Below are positions 60,424 through 64,000 of a stretch of DNA of 64,000 bases, one piece after another. The DNA is taken from the NCBI GenBank assembly GCA_965153455.1, contig OZ234501.1, forward strand, positions 9,176,001 through 9,240,000. Direction: 5' to 3'. The notes under the pieces are model-generated. The model searched no databases. It was not told the origin of the DNA and saw nothing but the letters and a program-made list of their open reading frames with translations. The position numbers and the translations under genes were made by a program. The DNA is from Sphagnum compactum. Its lineage: Eukaryota > Bryophyta > Sphagnopsida > Sphagnales. Numbering within the stretch: position 1 is the first letter of the stretch; each line of letters begins with the position of its first letter.

Positions 60424-61900
60424 CTATAGTTGCAACTTAATTTGCAACTAAGGAATAATTAAAATATTTAACCCATATGTTTTGTTTTCAAATCCCATGT
60501 TACAAATTATATAAAGAAGGTTTGTTATCTTGTTTTCACATTAAAATACATTTGGGTAGATGCAAAGTAAAGTGGCTCACTTTTTGTGTCACAAGTTAAA
60601 TTCTATAGGGGTGTTGTGGTTGGAATCTTCACTACTATGCACATATATGTTAATTTGATCTTAAGGACTTGGGTTTAAATTGTCAACTTCATTATAAAAA
60701 TGAAAATGTAAATTTTTTTGCATAACTCATTAAAGTAAAAATGTTATGGACTTTGGAAGTCAAAGTTTTGGACTTGTCGACTAGCAACAATTTTTGTATA
60801 TGGACTTTGAAACAATTGAAATATTCATAGTATGTTGTATAGGGAATTGGAATATGATGAGTCTTTCTTTTAAAAACACAAGTTTGAAAATATTGACATC
60901 ATATGATTTATAGAATTTTTGTTATAGACCTTTAAAAAACATGAAAATCCTTCAAATTCATAAAGTCCATAGCTACCTCAAATTGGGGTTCCTAAGCTAG
61001 TTTTTTTCAAAGAAGCATAAAATAGGGGCCTCTAATAGGGTATGCATTTATTTTTGAAAAATAATATCAAAATTGAGGGGTTTTTTGGTTTGGTTAGTAC
61101 TTGACCCAGTCAAACTTATCAAATATGGAGTTTTAATCCTCAAGATTATGAACCACTTTACCTTGCATCTACCCATGTGCCATTTTGGGAAGAATTCAAA
61201 AAAGCTTAACCTAAAGGTGAAACATAAAATGAAAAAAATAAAATTTCATAGCTATTCTTTAGTTCACTTAGTCTTGTGTTTTCTTACCTATTAAACCTTA
61301 AACCTAGGTAAATAAATAGGTATTACTTTTCTATCTTCCTATCTAGGTAGGTAGGTCCTCAATAAATACATAAATATGTAGTTCTTAAGACGTACTAACC
61401 TACCTAATTATGGTTATGTACAACCTACTTAGTTACAAAAATAGATATTTATATTTATTTATTTACTCCAAAATATAATTAATATACCATGTGGCAATTT
61501 TCAATTATGCCACGTGTCACAATCTCAAACCATCATTAACATTCATAATGGACGATGGAGATCAATATTTTGAAAGAAAATAATTTTTATGTCCAAATTT
61601 TTTCATAGTGCCCCGTGTCAAATTTTAATAGATGGATGACAAGTAATGACATCAGCATGACATCATGGGTGTAGTTATAATGGAATTGCATAGTAGTTGA
61701 AAATGAGTTGTTTTGACAAAGTTGCAATTGAGTTGTAATGAATTGCACCATATATATGGTGAGTTACAATTTTGCAACTCATGAAATTTGTTCGTTCACA
61801 TTCATGACGCATAAATACAAATAAATGTCCAATGCAACTCAAAAATTGAGTTACAAGGTTAGTTGCAAAACACCTTTTTTTCATAGAGGGAGGAAGACGC
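60424..61900. other. AT-rich intergenic DNA
   Basis: No gene supported. Short ctacctaggta-type repeats lie near 61300-61440. Confidence 0.5.
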
Positions 61901-62079
61901 CCTAAACATACTTCAAGAAGAGGTAATGAAAAACAACATTGAATTTTTCAATTTTATGTTTATTTGGAGATGTATTGGAGTCACACAATGTCATTGGAAG
62001 TGAAACTAAAGTGTTTTATTTATAGGAAACAATGTCTCAATCCACAAGCTAGACTATAGGAACTACACAAGTTGATCCT

Positions 62080-63360
62080 GTGGAAATGATAAATACAATT
62101 ATTTCATGTATTTCAATTCTTGTAGTTTGTTTTGATTTCCTCAACGTCTACATCTTGTTCAATCTTTTTGAGTATTTTGGTTTCAAAGTGGGAATTTTTA
62201 ATAAAAAAATGTGTTATAGATGTAGGTTGTACAATCTTAGGTTTAAGAGATGGAGCATGGGTCATTTGATCGCACAATCTAAAAAGTTCAAGTCCAACAC
62301 AAGTTCAAGATTGTGGAGGTTTTGGACAAACACAAGATTACACCAAAGGAGAAAGCTTGAATGAACATTCCCTTTTGCAAAATGATATCCATGCCCATGG
62401 TGAAACCAACCTTAAAGAATGATGTATTGAAAATGGAACATGCGTTCCAAATGGGATACATGGAGGGTGATAAGGTTTTTTATGTCTCTACCACAAATTG
62501 ACAGGAGGAGGAGGCATTTGTAGACTCTTTATGAGAAGGGGTGGGATCAACACTTGAAGGAGGAAATGATGAGTTTGAAATGTTTTTCACAAGAGATCTA
62601 AATCTTTCAAGGTTTTCCAAACATATGTTTGTTGTCTAGGATGGAAATCACCATCTCCAAGTATGGATGCCATTCATCACTTGTGTGCACGCCAAGGATG
62701 CATCTTGGCACATTTTCGTTTATTCTACTTTGTTCAACACAATAAGAGGACTAATGGAGTTACTCAACTACCATGATTTTCATACTTCCTTCAACCTAAG
62801 CCCATTTCTTTTCAAATGTCATTGGAATGCCCATTTCTTTTCAAATGTCATGCTTTGTTCATTATTTTTGGGCTTAACGTGTAGGTTTATTGAGTTGGAC
62901 CATGTCAAACCTAGCCTTGTGCATGAGTACTTCAAAATTCAAAATATTGGAAAAAATCCCCTTCAATAATCTATAGATGTTGTAAGTTTGGATTTGTACA
63001 AAAAGTGCGAAAATAAATCTCGCAATACATGGTATTCATTGACAATTGAAGCTCTCTTTGAGTACATGTATAAAATAACCATAACCATCATTCAACTTCA
63101 CTTGAATTCATGTATTTCAATCAAGCTTTTTGGTCTTGTGAACTTGACATCATTTTCCATTTTGGATATAGAGAGAAAACTTTTTGCAGTAGTCCAAAAT
63201 GCAAATGCTCATGGAAAAGGTCATGCAGCAGGTAAGGAAGGACCACTTGATAACCTTCACTAAACATTTTATAATTTGTGATCCATCGTTGAGTCCAGAG
63301 TTCTTGTGTCAAATTCAGATTCATTATGATATGAACTTTAACCCTAAAATGTTAACATAA
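62080..63360 (+). pseudogene. Broken coding remnant, family not recognised
   Basis: Plus-strand pieces can be followed across stops and shifts: FTRDLNLSRFSKHMFVV, a TAG, then DGNHHLQVWMPFITCVHAKD (about 62640-62700), a long open stretch to 62969, then LYKKCENKSRNTWYSLTIEA and a segment ending near 63263 (VVQNANAHGKGHAAGKEGP), and more sense-like codons to about 63360. Composition and the length of the open stretches argue for a real former gene. No known domain was identified; a transposon origin is possible. Confidence 0.45.
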
Positions 63361-64000
63361 AAATTGCATATGTTTACATCCGCAACGGTCTCCAATATGT
63401 AGAAGGTTTCATGGCTCATCTAGTGTAATGAATCCAATGTCTTAAGGGAGGTCAAAAATTTCCCAAAACAAGGTTTCTTTGATTCTACATTTGATAGGTG
63501 GCTTCATAAGGCCACTTTTTGGTTTCAAATACCTTTCTATATACATCCTGCATTCTCACAATTATAAATATCTTACAATTTTTTAAGGACTTACAATTGT
63601 TGTCTACTTGTATGTAGCTTGAAATAAGGGTAAAAAGTTATATGTTTTGACTATCATGGATCTTGCCTTGTCTATCATGGATACCAGCAAGTTATTGTCC
63701 ATTTTGGATTACATCAAGGAATGGAGGCCTATCATTTGGGAGATTACATTTTCTTGAGAGTTCAAATCAAAGGATGGAATTTGATGAAATAAGGCTTGGG
63801 CACAACAAGTTGGTAGAATTGAAGCTTTGAAAAAAATTATTTTGAAGTGAATACACTTTTGAATCATTCTTTAGTTATTACTTGAGTTACTTGGGTTCAT
63901 TTGTATCTAACATATTTTCTTGTTTCTATCAAATATTTCAATTTTGTGCTCCTTTAGGGAGGTGTTATTATTGAGATTCCAAGGCTATTGAAAATTTGGA
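63361..64000. other. AT-rich sequence to the window end
   Basis: Nothing could be supported here; it may contain the end of the preceding remnant. Confidence 0.4.

Noticed and set aside
1-64000. CRISPR arrays, bacterial operons, organellar insertions, rRNA genes
   Set aside because: None of their hallmarks were seen; repeats here are plant satellites, microsatellites and transposon relics.

Overview
This is nuclear DNA of a land plant. The evidence is GT-AG introns of about 100-330 bp, a plant-specific CCCH-RRM zinc-finger gene, a plant MZT1/GIP1 gene, a plant-type hybrid histidine kinase remnant, Ty3/gypsy debris and many short blocks of the plant telomere-type heptamer (CCCTAAA/TTTAGGG). 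Most of the window is AT-rich and non-coding. The genic islands (about 27.3-33 kb and 42.4-48 kb) are clearly richer in GC. The species cannot be named from the sequence; a seed-free plant is possible but this is only an impression.

Layout. 0.2-8.2 kb: a decayed Ty3/gypsy retrotransposon on the minus strand (gag, protease, RT, RNase H and integrase remnants, with LTR-like direct repeats at both ends). It is interrupted by a 764-bp element with perfect 25-bp terminal inverted repeats. 8.2-27.3 kb: AT-rich intergenic DNA with microsatellites, minisatellites, two large foldback structures (15.99-16.45 kb and 23.92-24.22 kb), a tandem 93-bp duplication, telomere-like blocks in inverted arrangement and G-tracts. 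27.3-32.85 kb: a GC-rich promoter/leader followed by the only large intact gene, a seven-exon gene for a 661-residue CCCH zinc-finger/RRM protein. 33-42.4 kb: intergenic DNA with a telomere-like higher-order satellite (40.8-41.2 kb) and a dispersed repeat of about 600 bp. 42.73-42.94 kb: a single-exon gene for the small gamma-tubulin-complex partner MZT1/GIP1. 44.8-48.05 kb: a hybrid histidine kinase whose exon-intron structure is still readable but which carries stops and frameshifts. 48-52 kb: three copies of a 200-bp repeat. 52.3-53.3 kb: a broken SWIM-zinc-finger-like gene on the minus strand. 53.37-54.12 kb: a second, inverted copy of the 764-bp element. 55.85-56.23 kb: a small unrecognised minus-strand reading frame with gene-like flanks, next to a 27-bp minisatellite. 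56.9-57.3 kb: a 191-bp tandem duplication. 59.84-60.42 kb: second copy of the 600-bp repeat. 62.0-63.4 kb: broken unrecognised coding remnant on the plus strand.

The genes do not form a pathway. The two intact ones act in RNA binding/regulation (CCCH-RRM) and microtubule nucleation (MZT1). The histidine kinase would have been a membrane two-component phosphorelay sensor. The most interesting material is the repeat biology: a new-looking TIR element family, foldbacks, telomere-like satellites, and a telomere-repeat block where an intron of the kinase pseudogene would be expected.
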